A stretch of 64,000 nt of DNA, taken from assembly GCF_022023855.1 (NCBI RefSeq), contig NZ_CP059454.1, forward strand, positions 117,143 through 181,142. Direction: 5' to 3'. The position numbers were made by a program, and so were the translations under genes. The DNA is from Azospirillum brasilense (GTDB taxonomy: Bacteria > Pseudomonadota > Alphaproteobacteria > Azospirillales > Azospirillaceae). Positions 44,808 to 54,800 of the stretch are shown here, piece by piece; positions within the stretch are counted from its first letter, which is position 1; every line of letters starts with the position of its first letter. The notes beneath the pieces are model-generated. The model had not been told where the DNA came from. It saw only the letters and a list, made by a program, of their open reading frames with translations, and ran no database searches.

Positions 44808-46190
44808 TCACGCATCCACGGTGAAGACGACTTGCTCCATGGGGATGCCGATCAGCCCCTGCGCAACGGACGACCATTGCACCTGGAATTCCATGGCGTC
44901 GTACATCCAGTGGTGCTGGATGTGCGTGTCGGGCGTGCCATCCGCAAGCGCCAGATTGATGGTGTAGGTGCCTCCGGTCAGATACGGGAAGCGGAAGCGG
45001 AATCCGGCGCGGAACGTTTGCCCGGCGTCCACCACGGGTGGGAGCAAATCCGTCTTGGAGGTGTCCCAGGCGAACACCACCTGCCCCAGCCGATCCTTGA
45101 CGCCGAACCCGACGATCGGGCTTTGCAAAGGCTGGCGGGCTTCGGCCTCGATCCACAGGGTGACGGCGTCGCCACCGTTGACCATCGTGGCGGTGCTGCC
45201 CTCGGCATCCTCGATCCAGGCCCGCTCGATCCTGGCGCCCCCCTCGCCGGAGGAAAGCGCGTCCCAATGGAACGACACCCGCGTGCGGGTCTTGAGATCC
45301 TGCACCAGCAGAGTCCCGTCGTCATCCGGAACAGGCTGGGCGCCGTCCCCGGCCGGCTCTGGTTCCGGTGCCTCCGCCTCATCGGCGGTGCCGGCCTTCA
45401 GGCTTTCAAGGAAAGCCCGGGCATCGAGGTGCTTCTGGGGATTGGCCATCCAGACCTTGTAATGATGGGCAACATCCCGTGGCGCCCCGTCCTCGATCAC
45501 TTGGCCGCCGTTCAGCCAGACCGCCCGATCGCACAAGGCGGTGACGGCGCTCATGTCGTGCGACACGAACAGCAGGGTGCCGCGCTCGCGGAACTCGCGG
45601 ATGAAGCGGGTGCATTTCTGGGTGAAGGCGATGTCGCCGACCGACAGGATCTCGTCCACGATCAGCACCTCGGCGTCCACGTGGGCGGCCACGGCGAAGG
45701 CCAGGCGGGCCTGCATGCCGCTGGAATAGGTGCGCACCGGCTGGTGGATGAAGTCGCCGATGTCGGCGAAGGCGGCGATGGTGTCGCGCCGTTCGGCGAT
45801 CTGCTCCTCCGTCAGGCCGAGCACGGAGGCTGACAGGGCGATGTTCTCCATGCCCGAGAATTCGGGGTTGAAGCTGGTTCCCAGTTCCAGAAGCGGGGCG
45901 ATGCGCCCGGTGATCGACGCGGTTCCGGCGGTCGGCTGAAGCACGCCGCTGATGACCTGGAGCAACGTGGATTTTCCCGCTCCATTGCGCCCCAGCAGCG
46001 CCACCGACTCCCCGCGCCGGACGGTCAGATTCACGTCCTTGAGCGCCCAGAACTCCTTGTAGAAACGGCGCTTGCGGCCAAGGAGGAGCTGAAGCAGCCG
46101 ATCCTGCGGCCGTGAATAGATATGGTAGCACTTGCTGACGTTCCGGACGTCGATGGAGACGTCGGCGGGTGTGGGTGACTGATCGAGCAC
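44808..46190 (-). CDS. wzt: Polysaccharide export ATPase with Wzt C-domain
   Basis: A 460-residue ABC ATPase starting at GTG after AGGGAAGC. It has Walker A GRNGAGKST, a signature TYSSGMQARLAFA and Walker B EVLIVDEIL. After the ATPase comes an acidic linker near 285-300. A beta-sandwich follows from about 305 (ARIERAWIEDAEGS, VTLWIEAEARQPLQSPIVGF, FRAGFRFRFPYLTGGTYTIN), the Wzt_C cargo domain that binds modified chain ends in O-antigen systems. It is the probable partner of the permease at 40469. The neighbouring methyltransferases and acyltransferase fit tag-dependent export. Confidence 0.92.
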   Translation of the reverse strand: MLDQSPTPADVSIDVRNVSKCYHIYSRPQDRLLQLLLGRKRRFYKEFWALKDVNLTVRRGESVALLGRNGAGKSTLLQVISGVLQPTAGTASITGRIAPLLELGTSFNPEFSGMENIALSASVLGLTEEQIAERRDTIAAFADIGDFIHQPVRTYSSGMQARLAFAVAAHVDAEVLIVDEILSVGDIAFTQKCTRFIREFRERGTLLFVSHDMSAVTALCDRAVWLNGGQVIEDGAPRDVAHHYKVWMANPQKHLDARAFLESLKAGTADEAEAPEPEPAGDGAQPVPDDDGTLLVQDLKTRTRVSFHWDALSSGEGGARIERAWIEDAEGSTATMVNGGDAVTLWIEAEARQPLQSPIVGFGVKDRLGQVVFAWDTSKTDLLPPVVDAGQTFRAGFRFRFPYLTGGTYTINLALADGTPDTHIQHHWMYDAMEFQVQWSSVAQGLIGIPMEQVVFTVDA

Positions 46191-46268
46191 GGCCGCTTCC
46201 CTGGTGAAGGCCGGAAACCAGACCGGTATTCCGCCGGAAAGTCAAGAATCCGAAGCGGGTCAACGCTG

Positions 46269-47769
46269 CGGTTGCGTCCCGAGGCTCCTTGCCGGTGTGT
46301 GGCGGGATGTTTAAGGTGCGCGCGCGAAACGGTGCGGCGTGCTCTGCTCAGGAACTCCAATGATCTTCGAAACCCTTGACCGGATCGGGCGCGCGGGCGT
46401 CCGGGTGCAGCGCTTTGCGGCCGTTGGGCCGTTGGGTGCGATTGCGGAGGGAGCGGAGACGCTGGCGCTGGACGGGCCGCCGGCCTCCTGGGCCGAGCGG
46501 CTGGCGGCCGAAGCCGCGGAGGGGACGCCCATCGACGGGCTGCTGGCCGGTGGCGACGAGACGGTGCGCGCCCTGCTCGCCGCCGACACCGACGGGCGGG
46601 CGCTCGACGCCCTGGCCGTCGTCCTGGTCGCCGGCGAGGCGGCCCAGCCGCCGCTCAGCGCGCCGCTGTTCGACCGCGGCTTCGTTCCCCTTCGGGGTGA
46701 CGGGGAACTGCGCGCCTATGTCCGCTCCAGCCGGCTGGCCGATCCCGCGCTCGCCGGGGGGGGCGGCCCGGCCTCGGTCAGCATGACCACGCTGGGCGGC
46801 AACGGCCGGTTCGCCAACCAGCTCTTCCAGTACGCCTTCCTGCGCCTGTACGGGCTGCGCGCCGGGGCGGGGATCGCGGTGCCGGCCTGGGAGGGCGAGG
46901 GGCTGTTCGGCCTGTCCGACCCGCGCCCCGGCGCCGAGCCGCATCCGGAGCTGCGCTTCTACGGCTTCGACGACGACGACCTCGCGCTGTGGGCGATGGA
47001 CGCCCCGCCGGTCGGCGTCGATTTCTGGGGCTATTTCCAGGAGGTGCCGGAGAGCTGGACGCGCCACCGGGAGTTCCTGCGCCGCCTGTTCCGCCTGCGC
47101 GCCGACTGGAGCGAGCCCCTCGACGCGGCGGTGGCGGGGCTGCGGGCGCAGGGGCGGACGCTGGTCGTCCTGCATGTGCGGCGCGGCGACTACGCCGGCT
47201 TCGACAAGCGCGAGCTGCCCTGGTACCGCATCGTGCCGACGCTCTGGCACCGCGCCTGGCTTGAGGCGGTGTGGCCGACGCTGGCGGACCCCATCCTGCA
47301 CATCGCGACCGACGATCCGGGGGCGGTGCTGCCGGAGTTCGAGGACTATGCCCAGCTCGACGCGGCGGCACTGCGGGCGGCGACGGGGATGCCGGCGCAC
47401 GTGCTGGACTTCGCGCTGCTCGCCCGCGCCGACCGTCTGGTGTTGGCCAACAGCAGCTTCTCGCGCTTCGCCGCCCTGCTCGCCGGGCCGGAGCAGCGGG
47501 CCGTGCTGCCGGATTTCCAGGCGAAGGGCTTCGTGCCCTACGAGCCGTGGGCGGACCGGGCCTTCTGGCAGCGCTTCGCGACGCCGGAGGCGTGCCGGGA
47601 CACCTACGGCTCGACGCCGGAGGCCCGGCTGCGGCGCTCGCTGATGGTGCGCGGCATGCTCGGCCAGACCCAGGCGGCGCTGCGCTGGAACGAGGGGCAG
47701 GTCGCCGCCCTGACACGCGAGGCCGAACGCCTCGCACGGCTGAACGGAAATCTCGAAAACCTGCTGACG
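46269..47769. repeat. 1.5-kb direct repeat, copy 1
   Basis: From CGGTTGCGTCCC through the promoter-proximal region and first 470 codons of the first giant glycosyltransferase. It matches copy 2 (50351-51851) at a constant offset of 4,082 bp. Only about a dozen amino-acid changes are seen, and one base differs in the 90 bp before the start. Confidence 0.95.
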
Positions 47770-50292
47770 CTGCGCGACATCGCGATTGCCCGGCTGACCG
47801 CCGAACAGGCCACGATCACCGCCCGGCTGACCGCCGAACACGCCACGGCCACCGCCCGGCTCACCGCGCGGTATGAGGACGCCATTGACGATCTGGCCAT
47901 GGAACACGAAGCGGCCATGGAGCGTCTGTCCGCCGAACGTGACGCCGCGCGGAACGAGCGGGAGGCCCTGAAGGCGGCGCACCGGGCGGAGCTGGACGCG
48001 GTCGCCGCCAGCACCTCCTGGCGGGTGACCGCACCGCTGCGCCTGTCGAGCCGACTCCTGCGCGGCGCGGTGCGCAAAACCCGCGGGGGGGTCGGATTCG
48101 CCCTGCGCCGGGATTGGCCGGGGCTTGAGGCCGCCGTGCTGGCCAACCTGAACCGCAGCGGGCAATCCCTTCCGATGGATGCCGCGCCGGCGGGAGGCGA
48201 GGCCGCTCGGGAAATCGCCGCTCGGGAAATCATGGCCGTGGGGATGGTGAAGGCGCCCCCCCTTCTGGAGCCGCCGGTTCCGGCACCTCCCGCCGTCGCC
48301 GCGGCGCTTCCCTTCACCTTCTCCGGCAACGTGTGGATCGGCCGCGGCGAGGTCCCCGCCCGCCGCACGCTGGTGGCCGGCATTTTGCGCACGCCCCAGC
48401 CCCACCGCTCGCCGCTCGTGACGGTGGTCGTGCCCTGCTACAATTACGGGCGCTTCGTCGAGGAGGCCGTGGACAGCGTCCTGGCCCAGACCTTGACCGA
48501 TCTGGAGGTGATCGTCGTCGACGACGGCTCGACCGATCCCTTCACGAAGGATGTCCTGGACCGGCTCGACCGGCCCCGCGTCACGGTGTTGCGTCAGGCG
48601 AACGCCGGATTGCCGATGGCCCGGAACAACGGAATCGCCCTGGCGCGGGGAACCTACGTCTGCTGCCTGGACGCCGACGACACCCTCGAACTCTCCTACC
48701 TGGAAAAGGCGGTCGCCGTCATGGAGGCGCGCGCCGATGTCGGCTTCGTCTATTCATGGCTGCGCCTGTTCGGGGACGAGGAGGGGATCTGGCGGACGGC
48801 GCCCTTCGACCTGGAACGCATTACCATCGAGAACCACGTCAGCGTGTCGGCGGTTTTCCGCCGTTCGCTGTGGGCGGCCGCCGGCGGCTATTCCCCAGTC
48901 ATGCGTGGCGGCTACGAGGATTGGGAGTTCTGGCTTCGCCTGGGAAGCCTGGGCGTGGAAGGCTTGTGCATCGCCGAGCCGCTGATGAACCACCGCCGCC
49001 ATGGCCGGACGATGACCGCGGAAGCGCAGGACATGCACCAGGAGCTGATCGGACGCATCCGTATGCTCAACCCGGAAGTCTTCGAGCCGGCCTTCCGCGC
49101 CGACGTCCGCGCATCCATGGCTCCGTTGCCATCGGCGACCCCCTTCGACTGGCTCGACCGGACGGCGGCGGGCAAGGGAGCGAAACCGGGATTCCTGCTG
49201 ATCGTTCCGTGGCTGGAGGTCGGCGGATCGGAGACGGTTCTGCTGACCATCCTGGAGGCGGTGCGCGACGATTTCGACATCGTCATCGTCACCACCTTGC
49301 CGGCTGACAACGCCTGGGCGGACCGCTTCCGCGCCTTCACGCGGCGCCTCTACCATCTGCCCCAGCTCTTCGATGCGGAGTTCCACAGCGCGTTCCTTCA
49401 GGCCGCCGTCCGCGCCTGGAACATCGAGCAGGCGATGATTTCCGGCTCCGCCCTCGGCTATCTGGCGGCGCGCGCCCTGAAGAAGGCCAATCCCCGGCTG
49501 CGGATGTTCAACCTGCTCCACAACGCCTGGGGCGACGGCTACATCCGGTTCAGCGTCGAGAACGACGACGCCATCGACACCCATGTGGCCATCGCCGAGC
49601 GCGTGCGGTCGGGCCTTCTGGAACGGAAGGTCGATCCGGCGAAGATCGTCTGCATCCGCAACGGCATCGACACCGAAGAACGCTTCAACCCGTCCCGCCA
49701 CGACCGGGCCGCCGCCCGCGCCCGGCTTGGCTGCCCGGACGACGGCATCCTGATCGGCTTCGTCGGCCGGCTGAGCGCGGAGAAGCGGCCCGTCGATTTC
49801 GTGACCATGGCGTCGCTCCTCGGCGACGACCCGCGCCTGCGCTTCGTGATGGTGGGCGACGGCCCCCTCGCGCCGGAGGTGCGGGCGGCCGCGAGGGTGT
49901 CCGGACTGGAGGAGCGCCTGACGATGCGGCCGCACGGGGACGCCGGCGAGATGCCCGGCCTTTACGTCGCTCTCGATCTCCTCGCCCTGACCTCCGACAT
50001 CGAAGGCCTGCCGATGGTCCTCGTGGAGGCGATGGCCATGGAGGTGGCCGCCGCGGCGACCGATGTGGGCGATGTCGCGACGTTGGTTCGGGCGGGCGAA
50101 ACCGGCACCATTCTGCCGATCGGCGACCCGGCCAAGGCGGCGTCCCTGGTCCGCTCCCTGGTCGCCGACCCCCAGGCCCTCACCGCGATGCGGCGGCGGG
50201 CGCGCGCCACCGTCCTCAAGGAGAAACTGACCACACGAAGCATGGCGGCCAGCTATCGCCGGCTGTTTCTGTCCGAAACCATTCCGGCGTAG
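46360..50292 (+). CDS. Multidomain GT11-GT2-GT4 glycosyltransferase
   Basis: A 1,310-residue protein. Residues about 140-400 look like an alpha-1,2-fucosyltransferase (GT11): GGNGRFANQLFQYAFLRLYG near 145, VLHVRRGDYAG near 272 and LANSSFSRFAALLAG later. A coiled coil (about 447-547) follows, with three 11-residue repeats, then the STSWRVTAPLR motif near 550. A GT2 domain starts near 684 (VTVVVPCYNYGRF, VDDGSTDP, YEDWEFWLRLG). A GT4 domain starts near 943 (GFLLIVPWLEVGGSE, GFVGRLSAEKRP, EGLPMVLVEAMAMEV). It could add up to three sugars in sequence. ATG 46360 follows AGGA. GDP-fucose from the left-end genes is a likely donor. Confidence 0.88.
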   Translation: MIFETLDRIGRAGVRVQRFAAVGPLGAIAEGAETLALDGPPASWAERLAAEAAEGTPIDGLLAGGDETVRALLAADTDGRALDALAVVLVAGEAAQPPLSAPLFDRGFVPLRGDGELRAYVRSSRLADPALAGGGGPASVSMTTLGGNGRFANQLFQYAFLRLYGLRAGAGIAVPAWEGEGLFGLSDPRPGAEPHPELRFYGFDDDDLALWAMDAPPVGVDFWGYFQEVPESWTRHREFLRRLFRLRADWSEPLDAAVAGLRAQGRTLVVLHVRRGDYAGFDKRELPWYRIVPTLWHRAWLEAVWPTLADPILHIATDDPGAVLPEFEDYAQLDAAALRAATGMPAHVLDFALLARADRLVLANSSFSRFAALLAGPEQRAVLPDFQAKGFVPYEPWADRAFWQRFATPEACRDTYGSTPEARLRRSLMVRGMLGQTQAALRWNEGQVAALTREAERLARLNGNLENLLTLRDIAIARLTAEQATITARLTAEHATATARLTARYEDAIDDLAMEHEAAMERLSAERDAARNEREALKAAHRAELDAVAASTSWRVTAPLRLSSRLLRGAVRKTRGGVGFALRRDWPGLEAAVLANLNRSGQSLPMDAAPAGGEAAREIAAREIMAVGMVKAPPLLEPPVPAPPAVAAALPFTFSGNVWIGRGEVPARRTLVAGILRTPQPHRSPLVTVVVPCYNYGRFVEEAVDSVLAQTLTDLEVIVVDDGSTDPFTKDVLDRLDRPRVTVLRQANAGLPMARNNGIALARGTYVCCLDADDTLELSYLEKAVAVMEARADVGFVYSWLRLFGDEEGIWRTAPFDLERITIENHVSVSAVFRRSLWAAAGGYSPVMRGGYEDWEFWLRLGSLGVEGLCIAEPLMNHRRHGRTMTAEAQDMHQELIGRIRMLNPEVFEPAFRADVRASMAPLPSATPFDWLDRTAAGKGAKPGFLLIVPWLEVGGSETVLLTILEAVRDDFDIVIVTTLPADNAWADRFRAFTRRLYHLPQLFDAEFHSAFLQAAVRAWNIEQAMISGSALGYLAARALKKANPRLRMFNLLHNAWGDGYIRFSVENDDAIDTHVAIAERVRSGLLERKVDPAKIVCIRNGIDTEERFNPSRHDRAAARARLGCPDDGILIGFVGRLSAEKRPVDFVTMASLLGDDPRLRFVMVGDGPLAPEVRAAARVSGLEERLTMRPHGDAGEMPGLYVALDLLALTSDIEGLPMVLVEAMAMEVAAAATDVGDVATLVRAGETGTILPIGDPAKAASLVRSLVADPQALTAMRRRARATVLKEKLTTRSMAASYRRLFLSETIPA

Positions 50293-50343
50293 GCCCGAGG
50301 GCTCCGGAACGGCGTGTCCATGGCCTTCCCGCGAGCCCCCTCG

Positions 50344-50370
50344 GGAGCCTCGGTTGCGTCCCGAGGCTCC
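50344..50370 (+). terminator. Hairpin between the giant transferase genes
   Basis: GGAGCCTCGG and CCGAGGCTCC form a perfect 10-bp stem with a 7-nt loop, 51 bp after the stop of the first giant gene. The right arm lies inside direct repeat copy 2; the left arm is absent upstream of copy 1. There is no T-run, so termination is only possible. Confidence 0.45.
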
Positions 50371-51851
50371 TTGCCGGTGTGTGGCGGGATGTTTAAGGTG
50401 CGCGCGCGAAACGGTGTGGCGTGCTCTGCTCAGGAACTCCAATGATCTTCGAAACCCTTGACCGGATCGGGCGCGCGGGCGCCCGGGTGCAGCGCTTTGC
50501 GGCCGTTGGGCCGTTGGGTGCGATTGCGGAGGGAGCGGAGACGCTGGCGCTGGACGGGCCGCCGGCCTCCTGGGTCGAGCGGCTGGCGGCCGAAGCCGCG
50601 GAGGGCACGCCCATCGACGGGCTGCTGGCCGGTGGCGACGAGGCGGTGCGCGCCCTGCTCGCCGCCGACACCGACGGGCGGGCGCTCGACGCCCTGGCCG
50701 TCGTCCTGGTCGCCGGCGAGGCCGCCCGGCCGCCGCTCGCCGCGCCGCTGTTCGACCGCGGCTTCGTTCCCCTTCGGGGTGACGGGGAGCTGCGCGCCTA
50801 TGTCCGCTCCAGCCGGCTGGCCGATCCCGCGCTCGCCGGGGGGGGCGGCCCGGCCTCGGTCAGCATGACCACGCTGGGCGGCAACGGCCGGTTCGCCAAC
50901 CAGCTCTTCCAGTACGCCTTCCTGCGCCTGTACGGGCTGCGCGCCGGGGTGGGGATCGCGGTGCCGGCCTGGGAGGGCGAGGGGCTGTTCGGCCTGTCCG
51001 ACCCGCGCCCCGGCGCCGAGCCGCATCCGGAGCTGCGCTTCTACGGCTTCGACGACGACGACCTCGCGCTGTGGGCGATGGACGCCCCGCCGGTCGGCGT
51101 CGATTTCTGGGGCTACTTCCAGGAGGTGCCGGAAAGCTGGACGCGCCACCGGGACTTCCTGCGCCGCCTGTTCCGCCTGCGCGCCGACTGGAGCGAGCCC
51201 GTCGACGCGGCGGTGGCGGGGCTGCGGGCGCAGGGGCGGACGCTGGTCGTCCTGCATGTGCGGCGCGGCGACTACGCCGGCTTCGACAAGCGCGATCTGC
51301 CCTGGTACCGCATCGTGCCGACGCTCTGGCACCGCGCCTGGCTTGAGGCGGTGTGGCCGACGCTGGCGGCCCCCATCCTGCACATCGCGACCGACGATCC
51401 GGGGGCGGTGCTGCCGGAGTTCGAGGACTATCCCCAGCTCGACGCGGCGGCGCTGCGGGCGGCGACGGGGATGCCGGCGCATGTGCTGGACTTCGCGCTG
51501 CTCGCCCGCGCCGACCGTCTGGTGTTGGCCAACAGCAGCTTCTCGCGCTTCGCCGCCCTGCTGGCCGGGCCGGAGCAGCGGGCCGTCCTGCCCGACTTCC
51601 AGGCGAAGGGCTTCGTGCCCTACGAGCCGTGGGCGGACCGGGCCTTCTGGCAGCGCTTCGCGACGCCGGAGGCGTGCCGGGACACCTACGGCTCGACGCC
51701 GGCGGCCCGGCTGCGGCGCTCGCTGATGGTGCGCGGCATGCTCGGCCAGACCCAGGCGGCGCTGCGCTGGAACGAGGGGCAGGTCGCCGCCCTGACACGC
51801 GAGGCCGAACGCCTCGCACGGCTGAACGGAAATCTCGAAAACCTGCTGACG
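50351..51851. repeat. 1.5-kb direct repeat, copy 2
   Basis: Second copy of the repeat at 46269-47769, same orientation, covering 91 bp of leader and the first 470 codons of the second giant gene. After an unlike coiled-coil stretch of equal length, near-identity resumes at about 52009-52149 (copy 1: 47927-48067) at the same 4,082-bp offset. Confidence 0.95.
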
Positions 51852-54800
51852 GAGCGGGACGCCGCGGCGAACGCACAGGTGGAAAACCTGCTGGCGGAAC
51901 GGGACGCCGCCATCGCCGACCGCCAGACCGCCATCGCCATCGTGGCCGGTGAGTATGAGGAAACCCTTGCCCGCCTGTCCGTGGAACACACGGCGGCGGT
52001 GGGGCGCCTGTCCGCCGAACGTGACGCCGCGCGGAACGAGCGGGAGGCCCTGAAGGCGGCGCACCGGGCGGAGCTGGACGCGGTCGCCGCCAGCACCTCC
52101 TGGCGGGTGACCGCACCGCTGCGCCTGTCGAGCCGACTCCTGCGCGGCGTGGCGCGCAAGGCGCGCCGGGCGGTTGGACTGACCCTGCGCCGGGATTGGC
52201 CGGGTTTGCGGGCTGCCCTTCTGACCAACCTGACGCGGGGAGCTCCGCCCGCGCGCCCGGCGGATCAGCCGTCGGAAACGCGGTCGCCGGCGGAGCGGGG
52301 CAACGAGAACCGCGCTCTGTCCCACGCTCTGAGGAAGCCGGCCCGTGCGATCGATGCCCTGGTCGCAGGGTCGAGCGCACGGGTGACGGTGGTCATCCCC
52401 TGCTACAACTACGGCGCCTACGTCGCGGACGCGGTCCGGTCCGTCCTCGACCAGACCTACCCGCGGGTCGACGTCGTCGTGGTCGACGACGGCTCCACGG
52501 ACCCGGATACGCGGGCCGCGGTGGACGCCCTGGCCGGGCCGCGCGTACGCGTTCACCGGCAGGTCAATCAGGGCCTGTCGACGGCGCGCAACAACGGCGC
52601 CGCGCTCAGCGACGCCGACTATCTGATGTTCCTCGACGCCGACGACCGTCTGGCGCCGGTGGCGGTGGCCGCCCTGCTGGCCGAACTGGAGGCCAACCCC
52701 GACCGGGCTTTTGCCTACTGCCACCAGCGCTTCTTCGGCGACACGGAGCTTGTCTGGGCGCCGCAGCCCTACAACGCCTACGACCTGCTGTGGGCGAACC
52801 ATCCTTCGGTCTGCGCGCTGGTGCGAGGCGACTGGTTCCGGCGTTCGCCCGGATACCGTCCACAGATGCTGTTCGGCTACGAGGACTGGGAGTTCTGGCT
52901 GGCCCTGTCGGCGATGGAAGGGTACGGCCTGTGCGTTCCAGTGCCGGCCTTCGAACACCGCCGCCACGGCGTGACGATGACGCACGAGGCGCATCGCCGG
53001 CAGCGCTTCCTGGCCGGCCGCATCCGGCATCTGAACGCCCCGCTCTACCGGCTGGCCGCCGTGGCGGAACGCAAGGCGGAATGGCGCCCGCTGGTGTCCG
53101 TCATCATCCCCTTCTACAACGGCCATCTGTTCCTGGACGAAACGCTGGCCTCGCTCGGCGCGCAGACCATGCGCGACTTCGAGGTCATCCTGGCCAACGA
53201 CGGGTCGGAGCATCCGGACTCGCTCGCCATGCTCGAACGCCTTCGGGAGCGGACGGACCTTCGGGTGCTCGACTGTCCGCACCGCGGCCTGCCGGCCACC
53301 CGCAACGCGGGGGCGCTCGCGGCTCGCGGCGAGTACATCTTCTATCTCGACAGCGACGACCTGCTGGACCCGACCGCCCTGGAGAAACTGGCCCTGGCCG
53401 CCGCGACCCGGCCCGGCACTGCCTTCATCTATTCCGGGGTGGTGCATTTCGGGGCGATCGAAGGGGTCTGCCTCGACCCGTTCGACCGCGAACGGCTGAC
53501 CCGCGAGAACTATCTGGCCTTCTCCTGCCTGATCCGCCGCGACGTCTACATCGCGGTCGGCGGCATGGACGAGGGCCTGACCGACTGCTACGAGGATTAC
53601 GATTTCTGGCTGCGGCTGATCGATGCGGGCCATGAGGGCTACCTGGTTCCGGAACCGCTGTTCCGCTACCGGCGCCACAACCTCGGCAACCGCACCAAGC
53701 TGGCCCGCGAGACCAGCCACGAGGACATGCTGGAGCGGCTGCGGCAGCGCAATCCCGGCCTCTACGGCCGCCCACCGGTCGACCGCTCCGGCTGGAAACT
53801 GATCGCGCCCGAATCGCCGTTCGACGGTCTGCGGCCCGAAATCCGCGCCTTGGCCGAGGTCTGGCAAACGCATGTCGGGGTGCCCACCGACCGCTACCGC
53901 CGGCCCAACACGCCCCTGCCGTTCCCGCCCACGCAATGGCGGGACCCGCGCACCGGCGTTCTCTTCTTCATTCCCCACTGCGCCATCGGCGGAGCCGAGC
54001 GGGTGGATCTGGAAATCCTGGCCGGCCTGCCACGCGACCGTTTCCACGTCACCTTGCTGGTCGAGCAGGCCGGGGAGCATCCCTGGCTCGACCGCTACCG
54101 AACGCTCGTCGACGAGGTCGTCCTGCTGCCGTCGCTCACCCCGGATGCCGAGGAGCAGCAGGCCGTCTGCCTGCATTACGCCATGGCGCGGGCCGCCGAC
54201 CTCGTCTTCGTGCGGAACAGCGGTCTCGGCTATCGCTTCGTCGAGCGGCTCAAGGCCATCACCGACACGGTCCGCGCGGTCGATCTTCTGCACCTCCATT
54301 GCAAGGATGGGGATTGGGTTCGCGCGTCGGTGCTGCACCACGACCAACTCGACCGCCGTTTCGTCATCACGCGGGAACTGCGCGACCACGCCACCCAGAC
54401 TTATGCCCTGGACGAGGACCGCTTCGAGGTGATCCATTGCGGGGTGGACCCGGCCCGCGCGCTCGCCCCGGAGGACCGGGCGGCGCACCGCTGCCGCATC
54501 CGGGAAACCTTCTCCATCCCCCTGGAGGCCCGGACCATCGGATTCGTCGGGCGCGTGGCCGCCCAGAAGGACCCGCTGCGCTGGATCGAAACCGCCGCCG
54601 TGCTCGCCCAGGCGGAGCCGGACCTGCATTTCCTGGTGGTCGGGGACGGCGAACTGATGGAGGAGATGAAGGCCGCCGCCGACCGGCTGGGCGTGGCCGG
54701 GTGCATCCGTTTCGCCGGCTATCACGCCGATGCCGATCCCTTCATCGCGGCCATGGATCTGCTTCTGGTCAGTTCAGCCTACGAAGGGCTGCCGCTCGTC

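Noticed and set aside
50430..54725. A 1,431-codon open frame on the minus strand opposite the second giant glycosyltransferase
   Set aside because: Composition is that of antisense high-G+C DNA (rich in R, G, H, Q, A, P); there are no motifs, and the plus strand encodes clear domains throughout.
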